A stretch of 64,000 bases of DNA from JAEUIV01 sp033763795 (GCA_033763795.1 JANRJV010000013.1:1-64000), one strand, 5' to 3'; counted from the first letter of the stretch, positions 18,458 to 28,117 are shown. Numbers and translations: made by a program. Notes: a model not told the origin generated them from the sequence alone.

Positions 18458-20206
18458 ATGCCATCCGTTCACGCGATCAAGTCGTGCGGCGTCGCCGCTC
18501 TGCTCACCGCTCTCAGCGGGACCGCCCTCGCGGCCCAGCTCCCCAACCGCGTCGCCGCCGGGGACACCACTCAGACCTCGACCGTCCTCTGGGGCCGCGC
18601 CGCCGTCCCCGGCAACTTCACCTTCGAGCTCTCCACCGACCAGAACTTCAGCTCGACCCTTCTCACCCACAACGACCCCGTCGTCGACCCCACGCTTCCC
18701 CTCAAGCTCCCCGTGACCGGCCTGAACCCCGGCACCCAGTACTACTACCGGGCCACCGACGCCGCCGGCAACACCTCGACCGGACGCTTCAAGACCAACC
18801 GCGCCGCCGGCTTCAACGGCGCACGCTTCGGCGTCTCGGGCGACTGGCGCGGCGAGCTCGCCCCCTACCCCGGCATCCGCAACGCCCCGGGCCGCGACCT
18901 CGACGCCTTCATCGCCCTGGGCGACACCGTCTACGCCGACGTCAGCTCGCCCGCCGTGCCCGCGCCGCAGGCCACTACCCTCGCCGAGTTCCGCGCCAAG
19001 CACAACGAGGTCTACAGCGAGCGCTTCGGCCTCAACACGCTGGGCGACCTCCGCTCCAGCACGTCCGTCATCTCCATCATCGACGACCACGAAGTCACCA
19101 ACGACTTCTCGGGCGGCGCCCACCCCGCCTCCGACCCGCGCTTCTCAGGGCAGCCCGGCAACTTCATCAACGAGACTCCCCTCTTCAACACGGGCATCCA
19201 GGCCTTCGAGGAGTACAACCCGCTCAACCCCGAGCGCTACGCCAACACGGGCGTCGACCCCCGAATGGACGGCAAGGTCAAGCTGGGCCGCACCCGCACC
19301 TACGGCAAGGACGCCATGATCGCCACCCTCGACACCCGCACCTTCCGTGATCAGGGCCTCCCCGCCGCCAACCCCCTCGACCCCGCCAGCGTCACCAACT
19401 ATCTCGTTCAGTCGTTCAACCCCACGCGCACCCTGCTGGGCGGCCGCCAGCTCGCCGACGTCAAGTCCGACCTCCTCAACGCACAGGCCAGCGGCACGAC
19501 CTGGAAGTTCGTCATGGTGCCCGAGCCCATCCAGAATCTCGGCGTGCTCAACGCCTCCGACCGCTTCGAGGGATACGCCGCCGAGCGCGCCGACCTCCTC
19601 CGCTTCATCGATCAGAACGACATCCAGAACGTCGTCTTCGTCGCCGCCGACATCCACGGCACCCTCGTCAACAATCTCACCTACCAGAACGGCCCGGGCC
19701 AGAGCCAGATCTCAAGCGGAGCCTGGGAGATCACCACCGGCTCGCTCGCCTACGACGCTCCCTTCGGCCCCACCGTCGCGGGCATCGCAGCCAACCTCGG
19801 CGTCCCGGGCGCGATCCCCCTGGGCGTCTACAACAGCCTCCCCGTCGCGCAGCGCGAGGCCTACATCCAGGGCCTCATCAACGCCCAGATCACTCCGCTC
19901 GGCTACGACCCGCTGGGCCTCCAGGGATCCGGCATCCCCGCGACCCTTCTCCAGGGCGGCTACACCGCCACCAACACCTACGGCTGGACCGAGTTCGACA
20001 TCGACCCCCTCACCCAGGCGCTCACCGTCACCACCTACGGCATCCCCTATTACACCGAAGCCGACCTCCTCGCCAACCCCTCGCTGATCGCGGGCCTCCA
20101 GCCCCAGATCGTCAGCCAGTTCGTCGTCCAGGCAGTGCCCGCCCCCGGCGCTGCCGGGCTGCTCGCGCTGGCCGGTTTCGTCGCCGCGCGCCGTAGGCGC
20201 AACTGA
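18458..20206 (+). CDS. Exported PhoD-family alkaline phosphatase with PEP-CTERM-like tail
   Basis: The 582-residue protein has a signal peptide (1-26), a fibronectin-like N-terminal domain (TTQTSTVLWGRAAVPG...GLNPGTQYYYRATD) and a PhoD phosphatase domain. The metal-site motifs are visible: SGDWRG, FIALGDTVYAD, IDDHEVTNDF, LDTRTFRDQ and VAADIHGTLVN. PhoD enzymes hydrolyse phosphate mono- and diesters outside the cytoplasm. The C-terminus (VPAPGAAG, hydrophobic stretch, RRRRN) is a PEP-CTERM-like sorting signal, so it should stay at the surface. The start has a strong GGAGGAG. A terminator follows. Single-gene unit. No pho box was sought in detail. Confidence 0.9.
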   Translation: MPSVHAIKSCGVAALLTALSGTALAAQLPNRVAAGDTTQTSTVLWGRAAVPGNFTFELSTDQNFSSTLLTHNDPVVDPTLPLKLPVTGLNPGTQYYYRATDAAGNTSTGRFKTNRAAGFNGARFGVSGDWRGELAPYPGIRNAPGRDLDAFIALGDTVYADVSSPAVPAPQATTLAEFRAKHNEVYSERFGLNTLGDLRSSTSVISIIDDHEVTNDFSGGAHPASDPRFSGQPGNFINETPLFNTGIQAFEEYNPLNPERYANTGVDPRMDGKVKLGRTRTYGKDAMIATLDTRTFRDQGLPAANPLDPASVTNYLVQSFNPTRTLLGGRQLADVKSDLLNAQASGTTWKFVMVPEPIQNLGVLNASDRFEGYAAERADLLRFIDQNDIQNVVFVAADIHGTLVNNLTYQNGPGQSQISSGAWEITTGSLAYDAPFGPTVAGIAANLGVPGAIPLGVYNSLPVAQREAYIQGLINAQITPLGYDPLGLQGSGIPATLLQGGYTATNTYGWTEFDIDPLTQALTVTTYGIPYYTEADLLANPSLIAGLQPQIVSQFVVQAVPAPGAAGLLALAGFVAARRRRN

Positions 20207-20235
20207 GACCGATCGTCAGGCCAACGTCCGACCAC

Positions 20236-20265
20236 GCCGCCCGGCCAAACCCGGGCGGCTTTTTT
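20236..20265 (+). terminator. Rho-independent terminator after the PhoD gene
   Basis: GCCGCCCGG (20236-20244) and CCGGGCGGC (20251-20259) make a perfect 9-bp stem with a 6-nt loop, followed by six T. Confidence 0.95.
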
Positions 20266-20305
20266 GTCAGCGCAGCGAGCGAAGCAAACGCCATAATTGC
20301 TCACC

Positions 20306-21739
20306 ATGTCCCAGCAGGTCGTCATCGTCGGAGCCGGATTCAGCGGAACCCTCACCGCGATCCACCTGCTCCGCGACCCGGATGCACGCGTCCACGTCAC
20401 GCTCGTCGACCGGACAGGCCGCTTCGGCCCGGGCGTCGCCTACGCCACGCGCCGCCACGAACACGTACTGAACGTCCCCGCGGGCCGCATGGGCGCCTTC
20501 CCCGAAGCACCCGGGCACTTCCTCGAGTGGCTCAAGCGCAACGAACCCACCGCCGCAGGCGCCTTCGTCCCGCGCGCCCTCTACGGCCGGTACCTCGCCG
20601 AACTCCTGACCGAAGCCGCGAAGAACTCCCCGGGACGCCTCGAGACCCTGCACGCGGACATCGACAATCTGCTCGTCCAGGAGCAGGGCGTCACGCTCAC
20701 CCTCCGCCCCGCCTCCGGTCCGCCGCGCTCTCTGCACGCAACCCACGCCGTGCTCGCGACCGGCAACTTCCCCCCCAGCGATCCGAGCCTGGCGGACCCC
20801 TCGTTCTTCCGCTCGCCCCGCTATCACCGCGACCCCTGGCAGTTCCTCGAGCGACCCCCCGAAGACCTTCTGAGCGCCCCTCAGTCCGCCGTCCTGCTCA
20901 TCGGCACCGGCCTCACCATGATCGATGTCGCGCTCACGCTCTCGCAGGCCGGCATGGGCGGGAGGATCCACGCGATCTCGCGCAGAGGACTGCTCCCCGC
21001 GCCGCACCGCCCCGAAGCTCCCAATTTCCACCCGACTCCACCCGCGGACATCGACGCCTGGCCTTGCACGACCCTCGGCCTCCTCAAGCGCGTCCGCTCG
21101 GAGATCGAGCGCGCCGGCGCCCAGGGAAGGGACTGGCGCGAGGTCATCACAAGCCTCCGCTCCAACACGCCCGCGCTCTGGCGCAAGCTCGACGATCGGC
21201 AGAAGACCCGCTTCGTCCGCTGGGTCAGGCCCTACTGGGACGTCTCCCGCCACCGCACCGCTCCCAACTCCGCGACCCTCATCAACAGCCTCATCGACGC
21301 CGGCCAGCTCTCCGTCCAGGCCGGCCGACTCCTCTCCATCACCGACACCCCGGCCGGCGCGATCGTCGAGTACCGACCACGCGGCGGCGGAGCACCCGTC
21401 CGGCTCACCGTCTCGCAGGTCGTCAACTGCACGGGCCCGGACACCCGCTGCGCCCACGCCGATCCGCTCCTCGCAACCCTCGCCCAGCGCGGCGTCATCT
21501 CTCCTGACTCGCTCGAGCTGGGACTGCGCACCCAGACCGACGGCCGGCTCCTCGACGCACGCGGCACCCCCCAGTCCCGCCTCTGGCTCGTCGGTCCCAT
21601 GCGGCGTGCCGATCTCTGGGAGGCCACGGCTGTCCCCGAGCTCCGTATCCAGGCCGCCCAGGTTGCCGCATCGATCCTCGAAACCGGTCGACACGCCTCG
21701 TCCGCCTCCGTCCTCAGCGGTTCCGCGCTGATACGATGA
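20306..21739 (+). CDS. FAD/NAD(P)-binding oxidoreductase (NAD_binding_9 type)
   Basis: The 477-residue protein has an N-terminal dinucleotide fold VVIVGAGFSG (5-14), then FGPGVAYATRRHEHVLNVPAGRMG, typical of the FAD-NAD(P)-binding family PF13454 (HpyO/YdhS type). A second nucleotide fold is seen in LLIGTGLTMIDVALTL, with LATGNFPP and VNCTGPD as further FAD-enzyme marks. The substrate is unknown; relatives act as N-hydroxylases or urate-type hydroxylases. The ATG at 20306 is chosen over a TTG 9 bp upstream. CATAAT ends 8 nt before the ATG and there is no Shine-Dalgarno, so a leaderless mRNA is possible. The following 201 bp (21740-21940) hold no gene. Confidence 0.85.
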   Translation: MSQQVVIVGAGFSGTLTAIHLLRDPDARVHVTLVDRTGRFGPGVAYATRRHEHVLNVPAGRMGAFPEAPGHFLEWLKRNEPTAAGAFVPRALYGRYLAELLTEAAKNSPGRLETLHADIDNLLVQEQGVTLTLRPASGPPRSLHATHAVLATGNFPPSDPSLADPSFFRSPRYHRDPWQFLERPPEDLLSAPQSAVLLIGTGLTMIDVALTLSQAGMGGRIHAISRRGLLPAPHRPEAPNFHPTPPADIDAWPCTTLGLLKRVRSEIERAGAQGRDWREVITSLRSNTPALWRKLDDRQKTRFVRWVRPYWDVSRHRTAPNSATLINSLIDAGQLSVQAGRLLSITDTPAGAIVEYRPRGGGAPVRLTVSQVVNCTGPDTRCAHADPLLATLAQRGVISPDSLELGLRTQTDGRLLDARGTPQSRLWLVGPMRRADLWEATAVPELRIQAAQVAASILETGRHASSASVLSGSALIR

Positions 21740-21940
21740 AATCAGGGTGGTATCACCCGCTCAGCGCCCGAACGATCAGCTCGCGGCAGTGTCCGACTGA
21801 TCGCACGTGCACTCGGCCGGCATCAACCGTCCTGCGTATGGAAAGGTCCACGCCGCTCCCACGGTCGTCCGGCTCGACCGCCCCGGCCCATCGACCCCAG
21901 ACCGTTCATCCTCTTCGGATCTCACCGGAAAGACGTACGA

Positions 21941-23104
21941 ATGAGCAGCAACCTGATGTCCGACACCATGTCAGGCGACGCCATCGCCGGACACGTCTCG
22001 CTTCAGCCCGACAAGAAGCACGACCCCCACGCCACCCGCTTCGGCAAGTTCTGCCAGGCGTGCATCACCTTCAAGGGCTCGGACCTTATCTGCAAGAGCG
22101 ACAACGTCCCCAAGATCCGCCTCAAGGGCGCCCTCAAGTCTCTCGACACCGAGGTTGTCACCGCCGAGGAGATGTTCTCGATCGCCAAGCAGATCCTCGA
22201 CGAAGAGCAGTTCGCCGACCTCCACAAGTACGGCTCGGTCGACTTCGCCTACGACTACGACGCCAAGAATCGCTTCCGCATCAACCTGTTCCAGGCCCGC
22301 GGCAAGATCTCCATCGTCGGCCGTCTCATCACCGCCAACATCCGCAAGTTCGAGGACCTCTACCTGCCCCCCGTCATGGCGGAGATCGCCATGCAGCCGC
22401 AGGGCATCGTCCTCCTCGCCGGCGTCACCGGATCGGGCAAGTCCACCACGATCGCCGCGATGCTGAACTACGTTAATGCCCGCAAGCCCGTCCACATCCT
22501 CACCATCGAGGACCCCATCGAGTTCATCTTCGAGGATCAGAAGGCCACCATCCACCAGCGCGAAGTCGGCATCGACGTCCTCGATTTCAAGACCGGCCTC
22601 CGCGCCCTCGTCCGCGAAAACCCCGACATCGTCCTGATCGGTGAGATGCGCGACTCCGAAACCTTCGAAGCCGCGCTCCACGCCGCCGAGACGGGCCACC
22701 TCGTCTTCGGGACCATCCACGCGTCCAGCTGCTCACAGACCTTCGGCCGAATCTACGACCTCTTCAAGCCCGACGAGCGCGAGCAGGTCCGCAAGATCCT
22801 CGCCTACCAGATGCGAGCCATCGTCTATCAGAAGCTCCTCCCGACCCTCCGCCCCGAGATCTTCCGCATCCCGGGCCTGGAGATCCTCATCAATACCCCC
22901 GCCGTCCGAAAGTACATCATGGAAGCCCGCGAGAATGAGCTCCTCGACGTCATCAAGAGCCAGGAGTCGCTCCAGGTGGGCATGATCGACTTCAACGGTT
23001 CGCTCGTGAACCTCGTCGAGCAGGAGTACATCCACACCCGCGTCGCCATGGAAGCCACGCCGAACCCCGACGAGCTCCAGATGCGCCTCAAGAAGATCGG
23101 CTGA
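21941..23104 (+). CDS. PilT-like secretion/retraction ATPase
   Basis: The 387-residue protein belongs to the PilT/PilU branch of the type II/IV secretion ATPases. It has Walker A GVTGSGKST (161-169), the Asp box ILTIEDPIEFIF, Walker B with LIGEMRDSET and the His box FGTIHASS. All catalytic elements are intact, so it should be active. The N-terminus is longer than usual and Cys/Lys-rich (FCQACITFKGSDLICKS), and the C-terminus ends in a helical tail. In type IV pili, PilT drives retraction. No pilin, PilC or PilM-Q gene is adjacent; instead a degenerate PilB/GspE relative and a CvpA-like protein follow, with no terminator seen. Confidence 0.9.
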   Translation: MSSNLMSDTMSGDAIAGHVSLQPDKKHDPHATRFGKFCQACITFKGSDLICKSDNVPKIRLKGALKSLDTEVVTAEEMFSIAKQILDEEQFADLHKYGSVDFAYDYDAKNRFRINLFQARGKISIVGRLITANIRKFEDLYLPPVMAEIAMQPQGIVLLAGVTGSGKSTTIAAMLNYVNARKPVHILTIEDPIEFIFEDQKATIHQREVGIDVLDFKTGLRALVRENPDIVLIGEMRDSETFEAALHAAETGHLVFGTIHASSCSQTFGRIYDLFKPDEREQVRKILAYQMRAIVYQKLLPTLRPEIFRIPGLEILINTPAVRKYIMEARENELLDVIKSQESLQVGMIDFNGSLVNLVEQEYIHTRVAMEATPNPDELQMRLKKIG

Positions 23105-23186
23105 CGCCTCTTTCACGCCCCGGCCCGACCGCGCCCTCCCCGCCCGGCCCGCCCTCCGCCGCGCCGGCAGCCTGTAAAGTATCTCC

Positions 23187-24935
23187 ATGACAGACACCCC
23201 CCGCATGCTCGCCCAGGGCGTGATGCTCGTCTCGTGGTGGTCGCCCATCGTGCTCTTCGCCCTCTTCCTGGGCTGGGCATGGGTCGTCGCCACCGTGTAC
23301 GACAAGGACGCCGCTCGCTTCTACCTCCCGCGACGTCGCTGGAATTTCATACACATCGCCTTCGGCGTGGCCGCCCTCGCCGCCGCCATCGTCCTGCCGC
23401 TCCCGTCCTTTGTCGTCCTGCCCGTTGTCGCCGCCATCCTCGGCGCCGACCTCGCCTTCTACTTCTTCTCCCGCAACGCCGACGAGCGCGTCCCCGAGAA
23501 GATGCGGTGGTCCCTCGATCTCAAGAAGCTCCAGGCCGCCCGCGCCGCCTCCGCAAAGAGCCGCAAGCAGGCCGGCTCCAGCCTCGTCCTCAAGGGCCCC
23601 GCCGGCGAACTCCCCGTTCCACCAAAGGACGCCCCCGAATACGAGATCCGCATCGCCGCCGAAGAGATCATCAAGAAGCTCACCGACGCCCGCGGCTCGC
23701 AGCTCGATATCGCCCCGCTCCGCGACGGAGCTTACGGCGCCACCGCCATGGTCGACGGCGTGCGCCAGCCGCTCGAACAGGCCGCCATGCCCGCCGCACG
23801 AGCCATCGCCATCATGGACCTCTTCAAGCAGGCCGCGGGACTCGACCTCCAGGACCGACGCAGACGCCTCCAGGCCGACCTCAAGCTCGGACCGTCCGGC
23901 GCCGGGTCGCTCGTCAGCGCCCGCGTGACGACCTTCGGCTCCGCCGCGGGAATGCAGCTCTCGCTCCTGCTCGACCCCGAGGGACAGGTCCGCCGCAAGC
24001 TCGAAGACCTGGGCTTCCACGAGCCCCAGCTCGAAGAGGTCCGCCGCCTCATGGAAGGCCGCGGAGTGGTGCTCCTCGCCGCGCCCCCCGACAACGGCCG
24101 CACCACCACCCTCTACACATTCATCCGATCCCACGACGCCTACACCTCCAACGTCCAGACCGTCGAGATGGACCCACAGATGACCATCGAGGGCGTCCGC
24201 CAGAACAAGTTCGACCCCAAGGTCGACGGCGCCGAGTACAGCACCACCGTCCGCTCCATCCTCCGCCGCGATCCCGACGTCGTCGGCATCGCCGAAGCCC
24301 CGGACGAAGCCACCGCCAAGGAAGTCGCCCGCGTCGATTTCGACCGCACCCGCGTGTACTTCAGCCTCCCCATCGACGGCGCCGTTAACGCCCTGCAGGC
24401 CTTCGCCAAAGCAGTGGGGGACCAGAGCGCCGCCGCCAAGCCGCTCACCGGTCTCATCGGCGAGCGCCTCGTCCGCAGGCTCTGCGAGAACTGCCGCGTC
24501 GCCTTCGCACCCACACCCGACATCATCAAGAAGCTCGGCCTCCCCGCCGACACCAAGCAGCTCTTCCGCAAGGGCGGTCAGGTCCTCATCAAGGACAAGC
24601 CCGCCCAGTGCCCCATCTGCAACGGCTCGGGGTTCTTCGGCCAGGTTGGCGTCTTCGAGGTCTTCCCCATCACCGCCGCCGACCGCGAAATGATTGCGCA
24701 GAACGATCTCACGGGCCTCCGCGCCTCCTTCCGCCAGCGCAAGCTCCCCAACCTCCAGCAGGCCGTCCTCATGCACGCCATTGCCGGCAACACCAGCGTT
24801 GAGGAAGTGGCCCGCATCATGCAGCCCGTCGCCCCGCCCAAGGCCGACGACAAGAAAGATCCCGCCGCCCCCCCGCAGGCGCCCCAGCCCGCCGCCGCCG
24901 GCGCCAAGCAGCCGCCCGCCAAGCCCAAGGCCTGA
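23187..24935 (+). CDS. Membrane-anchored GspE/PilB homologue with degraded ATPase motifs
   Basis: The 582-residue protein aligns in layout with the GspE/PilB family but is unusual in two ways. Its N-terminus has two or three membrane helices (about 16-36, 54-72, 75-95), absent from normal GspE. The nucleotide motifs are altered: Walker A APTGSGKTTTLY has become APPDNGRTTTLY (Lys to Arg at 305), Walker B RQDPDIIMVGEIRDxET reads RRDPDVVGIAEAPDEAT, and the His box has lost its His (YFSLPIDGAV). The tetracysteine metal site is kept: CENC and CPIC, followed by GFFGQVGVFEV. The tail is Pro/Ala/Lys-rich. I infer a pseudo-ATPase, perhaps a partner of the PilT-like protein 82 bp upstream. No Shine-Dalgarno is visible. 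Confidence 0.85.
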   Translation: MTDTPRMLAQGVMLVSWWSPIVLFALFLGWAWVVATVYDKDAARFYLPRRRWNFIHIAFGVAALAAAIVLPLPSFVVLPVVAAILGADLAFYFFSRNADERVPEKMRWSLDLKKLQAARAASAKSRKQAGSSLVLKGPAGELPVPPKDAPEYEIRIAAEEIIKKLTDARGSQLDIAPLRDGAYGATAMVDGVRQPLEQAAMPAARAIAIMDLFKQAAGLDLQDRRRRLQADLKLGPSGAGSLVSARVTTFGSAAGMQLSLLLDPEGQVRRKLEDLGFHEPQLEEVRRLMEGRGVVLLAAPPDNGRTTTLYTFIRSHDAYTSNVQTVEMDPQMTIEGVRQNKFDPKVDGAEYSTTVRSILRRDPDVVGIAEAPDEATAKEVARVDFDRTRVYFSLPIDGAVNALQAFAKAVGDQSAAAKPLTGLIGERLVRRLCENCRVAFAPTPDIIKKLGLPADTKQLFRKGGQVLIKDKPAQCPICNGSGFFGQVGVFEVFPITAADREMIAQNDLTGLRASFRQRKLPNLQQAVLMHAIAGNTSVEEVARIMQPVAPPKADDKKDPAAPPQAPQPAAAGAKQPPAKPKA

Positions 24936-25012
24936 CACCGCTCAACGTTCCCCCGCCCTCGGCTTCCGCCTCTCGCACTCCCCGCCCACACGCACCAACG
25001 CACGAGAACGCC

Positions 25013-26815
25013 ATGATCTTCAATGCTCTGGTCGCCCTGCTCGTCGTCGTCGTCGCCGTCATCTGGTCCACCAAAGGCAAGGGCTTCGGCCTCTTCTCAG
25101 CATTCCTCGCCTGCGTCTGCGTCGTGATCGCCGGCGGCATCGCCTTCGCCGCGTGGGAGCCGCTCGCCTACTTCCTCCTCAGGACCGGCGGCTCACAGCA
25201 GGGCTTCGTAGGCAACCTGCTCCAGAGCACCGCATGGTCGGTCGGCCTGCTGGGCCCCTTCCTCGTCTCGCTGCTCGTCCTGCGCCTTGCCATGGACTCG
25301 CTCGTCGGCGCCAACATGGACTTCTCAGAAACCGCCAACTCCATCGGCGGCATCGCCTTCGGCGCCGTCAGCGGGATCATCTCCGTCGGCATCCTCGTCG
25401 TCGGAACCTCCTTCCTCCCCCTCCCCGCCAGTCTCATGGGCTACGCCCCCATCGAAGAACGCAACGGCTCACCCGTCTACGCCCGCTCCCTCTGGATCCC
25501 CGTCGACGCCTGGACCATCAAGCTCTATGAGCACCTCAGCCGCCACGCCTTCGCGTCCTCCACCCCCCTCGCTCGCTACCAGCCGAACGCCCATCAGGCC
25601 GCCGCCCTCTCCCGCGTCACCTACAAGGACGCCTCGCGCAACACCATCCTCCCCACGGAGTTTGAGGTCGTCGGCTCTTACACCGTCAAGGGGCCTCTCG
25701 ACCAGATGCTCACCGACACCTTCCTCGTCGACGACGCCGGCAACACCAAGAAGCAGCAGGTCACCTTCCCCGACGGCACGCAGCCCACCGGCGGCGCTAC
25801 CCTCGTCGGCTACGCCATCCGCCTCGAATCCGGAGCCAAGGAAAAACAGGGCAACGTCATCTTCACCCCCGCCCAGCTCCGACTCCTCTGCCGAAACGAG
25901 GACGGCGCCTCTACATTCGTCAGCCCCATCGCCGTCATCGCGCCCCCCGAGGCCGCCGCCGAATCGCTCTACCGCTTCCGCTTCGACGCCAAGGAGAGCT
26001 TCATCGCCTCCCAGGGCGGCGGCGCCGAAGCCGTCTTCGCCTTCGAGTTCATCGTCCCCGAGGGCTACACCCCCGCCGCACTCTTCGTGAAGAACACCCG
26101 CGCCGACCTCACCTCCGGCTCCTCTCTCGCCTCCGCCTCCTACGACACCTTCCGGCTCCGCGACCGCGCCATCCAGTCCGGCGCTATCCTCTCGAAGTTT
26201 GGCGCTTCGGCCCGCGGCTCCTCGCTCACGGACATCGACCGCTCCGCATCCAAGACTGTCGCCACGGAAAGCAACCGCGCCGAGGGCTTCGAGTTTGGCG
26301 CCAGCCTTCCCGGCAACAAGGTCATGAACAAGTCCAACCGCGGCTCCATCGAGGTCAGCGACAAGGGCGAGATCGTCGGCGGCGAGCACACCTTCCCGAC
26401 CTCCGTCCTCAACGAGCGCGGCCTCGACAAGAACCTCCGCGTCGAACGCTTCCAGACAACCCCCGACACCGGAATCATCAAGCTCAAGCTCTCCGACGCC
26501 GACGAACGCACCATGTTCGGACGCGCCTTCGAGACCGCCGAAGGCGAGGGGCTCCCCGTCCTCGTCGACGACAAGGGCGCCGTCTTCGAGCCCGTCGGCT
26601 TCCTCTACGACGACGGCAACACCGTCCAGCTCCGCTATTCGCCGGGCCGTGCTCTCCGATCCCTCTCGGAAATTCCGCAGCTCTCGCGCTCCAAGCGCAA
26701 CCAGACCCTGTACGTCATCTACAGGCCCACCGTGAACTCAAAGATCAGCGCGTTCATCATCGGGAACAAGCAGATCGCCACCTTCGAGCCCCCGCTGAAC
26801 GTGACGCCCAACTGA
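25013..26815 (+). CDS. CvpA-like membrane protein with large soluble domain
   Basis: The 600-residue protein starts with about four membrane helices (3-20, 27-50, 75-95, 110-135) in a CvpA-like pattern, including a GGIAFGAVSGIISVGILVVG turn. Then follows a long Ser/Thr-rich soluble domain (about 150-600) that I do not recognise; it has beta-rich segments such as ATLVGYAIRLESGAKEKQGNVIF. CvpA-family proteins are inner-membrane proteins of poorly known function. It lies 77 bp after the pseudo-GspE gene in the same direction, so the three genes may be one operon. The soluble part could face outside. Confidence 0.7.
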   Translation: MIFNALVALLVVVVAVIWSTKGKGFGLFSAFLACVCVVIAGGIAFAAWEPLAYFLLRTGGSQQGFVGNLLQSTAWSVGLLGPFLVSLLVLRLAMDSLVGANMDFSETANSIGGIAFGAVSGIISVGILVVGTSFLPLPASLMGYAPIEERNGSPVYARSLWIPVDAWTIKLYEHLSRHAFASSTPLARYQPNAHQAAALSRVTYKDASRNTILPTEFEVVGSYTVKGPLDQMLTDTFLVDDAGNTKKQQVTFPDGTQPTGGATLVGYAIRLESGAKEKQGNVIFTPAQLRLLCRNEDGASTFVSPIAVIAPPEAAAESLYRFRFDAKESFIASQGGGAEAVFAFEFIVPEGYTPAALFVKNTRADLTSGSSLASASYDTFRLRDRAIQSGAILSKFGASARGSSLTDIDRSASKTVATESNRAEGFEFGASLPGNKVMNKSNRGSIEVSDKGEIVGGEHTFPTSVLNERGLDKNLRVERFQTTPDTGIIKLKLSDADERTMFGRAFETAEGEGLPVLVDDKGAVFEPVGFLYDDGNTVQLRYSPGRALRSLSEIPQLSRSKRNQTLYVIYRPTVNSKISAFIIGNKQIATFEPPLNVTPN

Positions 26816-26852
26816 TCCGTCGCCGGGCCGCCCGCCCGCCCGCCGCGCGCAT

Positions 26853-26880
26853 AAAAAAGCCCACGCCTTCCGCATGGGCT
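26853..26880 (-). terminator. Rho-independent terminator of the rplI transcript
   Basis: On the minus strand AGCCCATGC (26872-26880) pairs with GCGTGGGCT (26858-26866), with one G-T pair and a 5-nt loop, followed by a run of T. It closes the prs-rplI operon. Confidence 0.88.
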
Positions 26881-26902
26881 CGACTGCTCGGTTGATAAGC
26901 CC

Positions 26903-27538
26903 TTACTCGCTCTTCTTCTTGCCCCTGGCGGGCTTCGCATCGCCCGCGTCGCTGGCGTCCTGTTTCTTCTTGCCGCGCTGCGGCTTCTCACCGGCGCCCG
27001 CCTCCGCGGCCTCGCCCTCAGGCCCCTCGGCAGCCGCCACGGCCGCGGGCTCGGGCTCCTCACGACGGAACGATTCGAGCGGCCGATCCGGGTTCACATG
27101 CAGCTTCACGTTCGCCTCGAGGTCCACGTCGGGCTTGATCGTCAGGTCGTAGTTGCCGACCCGCTTGATCGTCTGCGAAAGTCGCACATCGCGCGGCCGG
27201 ACCGTGAACCCCGCTCCCAACAGCGCCGTCGCAACGTCCTGCTGCGTCACCGAGCCGTACAGCAGCCCCTGGTCGTTGCAGGAACGTTCCAGCGTGATCT
27301 CGTAGCCCTCGAGCTTCTCGACCATCTGCTCGCGCGCCGACCGCATCTCGGCCACATGACGCTCAGCCTCCGCCCGGCGGGAAGCCAGCGCATTGATCTT
27401 CTCCTCGCTGGGCTCCGTCGCCACGTTCCGCGGCAGCAGGTAGTTCCGTGCGTACCCCGCACGAACCGTCACGACGTCACCCACGATCCCAAGCGACTCC
27501 ACGTTCTCGGTCAGCAAAAGGCGATATGTCTTCGGCAT
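26903..27538 (-). CDS. rplI: 50S ribosomal protein L9 with long C-terminal tail
   Basis: The 211-residue protein is bL9, which binds 23S rRNA domain V and helps hold the reading frame. The N-domain is typical: RLLLTENVESLG..GDVVTVRAGYARNYLLP, followed by a long helix and the C-domain (GSVTQQDVATAL). The family is usually about 150 residues; this one adds about 60, with Glu/Ala-rich then Lys-rich sequence (EKPQRGKKKQ, ARGKKKSE). The ATG at 27538 matches the usual N-terminus; the frame starts 42 bp earlier without similarity. Last gene of the ribosomal operon. Confidence 0.95.
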   Translation of the reverse strand: MPKTYRLLLTENVESLGIVGDVVTVRAGYARNYLLPRNVATEPSEEKINALASRRAEAERHVAEMRSAREQMVEKLEGYEITLERSCNDQGLLYGSVTQQDVATALLGAGFTVRPRDVRLSQTIKRVGNYDLTIKPDVDLEANVKLHVNPDRPLESFRREEPEPAAVAAAEGPEGEAAEAGAGEKPQRGKKKQDASDAGDAKPARGKKKSE

Positions 27539-27637
27539 CTCTCGGCGCTGTCCTTTCTCTGGAAAGTTGAGGAGCCGCACGCGCGGCCCCAGCGTTCACA
27601 CTCACTTCGGACGGTCCCGTGCGCCCGTCATCTCTGA

Positions 27638-28117
27638 TCAGAACGGAATGTCGTCCTCGCTCACGGGCTCATAGTTCCCCTGCGTGGAGCGCGACGCGCC
27701 CCGGCTCTCGCCCCCGCCGCTCCGCGGAGCCGAAGGCGCGGACCTCCCGGCCCCCGCGCCGCCGCCACCGCCGTCTCCGGAGTCCTTGCTGTCCACGAAC
27801 TGGAAGTTGTCGACGACCACTTTCAGCTTGCTGAACTTCTGGCCTTCCTTCTCCCACGTGTCCAGCCGCAGGTGCCCCTCGATGAAGATCGGCCGGCCCT
27901 TGCGCAGGTACTGGTTGATGATCTCGGCGGTCTTCCCGAACGCGTCGCAGTCGACGAACGTCACCTCTTCCCGCTGCTCGCCGTCCGCCGTCCGGTACCG
28001 GCGGTTCACCGCCAGCCCGAACTTCGCGATGGCGTTGTTGCTGCCCTGGGCGTACCGCAGCTCGACGTCTCGCGTGAGATTCCCCATCAGCAGGACCTTG
28101 TTGTACGAGCCGGCCAT
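27638..28117 (-). CDS. ssb: Single-stranded DNA-binding protein
   Basis: The 159-residue protein has the OB-fold of SSB: NKVLLMGNLTRDVELRY, FGLAVNRRYR, VDCDAFGKTAEIINQYLRKG and FIEGHLR. A Gly/Ser-rich linker leads to the acidic tip SEDDIPF, which recruits partner proteins. The rpsF-ssb-rplI order is a classic arrangement. The start is the only good ATG, with AAGGAGG close by. Confidence 0.96.
   Translation of the reverse strand: MAGSYNKVLLMGNLTRDVELRYAQGSNNAIAKFGLAVNRRYRTADGEQREEVTFVDCDAFGKTAEIINQYLRKGRPIFIEGHLRLDTWEKEGQKFSKLKVVVDNFQFVDSKDSGDGGGGGAGAGRSAPSAPRSGGGESRGASRSTQGNYEPVSEDDIPF

Noticed and set aside
23187..24935. The GspE-like gene taken as a pseudogene
   Set aside because: The frame is intact over 582 codons with normal coding bias, so a maintained pseudo-ATPase is more likely than decay.
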